DNA from: Bacteroidota bacterium
Lineage (GTDB): Bacteria; Bacteroidota; Bacteroidia; Chitinophagales; UBA2359
Direction: 5' to 3'
Assembly: GCA_020631245.1 (NCBI GenBank)
Contig: JAHDHP010000005.1
Span: 1-33,454, forward strand
Length of the DNA: 33,454 bases
Part shown: positions 33,311 to 33,454 of the stretch, in pieces
Position numbering within the stretch: the first letter of the stretch is position 1
Layout of the letters: the number at the start of each line of letters is the position of its first letter
The notes under the pieces: model-generated
The model's input: only the letters and a program-made list of their open reading frames with translations
Told to the model about the DNA's origin: nothing
Database searches by the model: none
Translations under genes and position numbers: made by a program

Positions 33311-33454
33311 TTACACAATAGTTACTTCTTTGCGATCTGAAGGATCGAGTGCAGTTCCCTTTACATCAATCTCTGCTTCTACGAAATAAGCAGACTTTTC
33401 ATTGTTAGCAAACTTGGCTAACTTACCTAAACCGCCTAAAGCTCCATCTTTCTC
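33311..33454 (-). CDS. C-terminal part of an unidentified protein
   Basis: An open frame runs in from the window edge and ends with TAA. The 47 visible residues include DGALGGLGKLAKFANNEKSA and YFVEAEIDVKGTALDPSDRK, ending EVTIV. The mix of a Gly/Ala/Lys helix and a beta stretch suggests a folded soluble domain. The family cannot be told from this piece. A terminator in the right orientation lies about 100 bases downstream. Confidence 0.6.
   Translation of the reverse strand, partial: EKDGALGGLGKLAKFANNEKSAYFVEAEIDVKGTALDPSDRKEVTIV

Noticed and set aside
1-33454. CRISPR arrays, tRNA, rRNA, phage or defence islands
   Set aside because: No regularly spaced repeats with unique spacers, no tRNA cloverleaf that I could recognise, and no nuclease, toxin or integrase gene was found.

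Overview
This window looks like chromosomal DNA from a free-living, AT-rich member of the Bacteroidota, most likely the Saprospiria (Saprospira/Aureispira-like; the genus is a guess). The signs are three secreted proteins ending in type IX secretion (T9SS type A) sorting domains, many exported proteins whose signal peptides end in 'AQ' or lipoprotein boxes, an RRM protein with an Arg/Gly tail, promoters of the Bacteroidota form TTTG-N20-TAnnTTTG, and almost no Shine-Dalgarno sequences. No rRNA, tRNA, CRISPR array, phage gene or intact transposase was seen.

Layout. 1-5203: a secreted three-repeat protein, a Pro-rich secreted protein, a large all-helical protein and a small hypothetical. 5204-6255: a 160-bp foldback MITE, a 183-aa unknown, and copy A of a structured dispersed element. 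6256-8715: a paraoxonase-like lipoprotein, a DinB-like four-helix protein and a barrel-like protein. 9072-12457: a coiled-coil/winged-helix-like protein, an FGE-fold lipoprotein, a BtpA-family TIM barrel and a secreted protein made of five exact 46-residue repeats. 12458-15475: two terminators, a possible small RNA, a 42-aa membrane peptide, an RRM protein, a 740-bp gene-free stretch, then a highly charged IFDV-repeat protein followed by a small membrane protein. 15534-18729: a sortilin/BNR propeller protein sent to T9SS, with palindromic repeats in its 3' end, then structured element copy B and two other repeats. 18730-21215: a barrel-like protein and a seven-repeat T9SS protein. 21385-25775: two flavoproteins in an apparent operon, divergent from a cytochrome P450 whose promoter carries a 14-bp palindrome. 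25835-29473: a 1212-aa protein joining an unusual CX3CH cytochrome, a copper monooxygenase-like domain, Ig-like repeats and a dockerin-like end. 29806-33170: structured element copy C, a PhoD phosphatase and a two-component-propeller T9SS protein. 33311-33454: the 3' end of a further gene.

Most genes look like independent single units on alternating strands. The clearest functional groups are the flavoprotein/P450 cluster, a candidate isoprenoid- or lipid-tailoring unit, and the IFDV-repeat/membrane protein pair. The most striking non-coding signal is the structured dispersed element: three copies keep their loops while stem bases change in matched pairs, including the closing helix. I know of similar 'GGTCGGGCT...ATCCCTCACGC' repeats in other Bacteroidota from memory but know no name or function for them.
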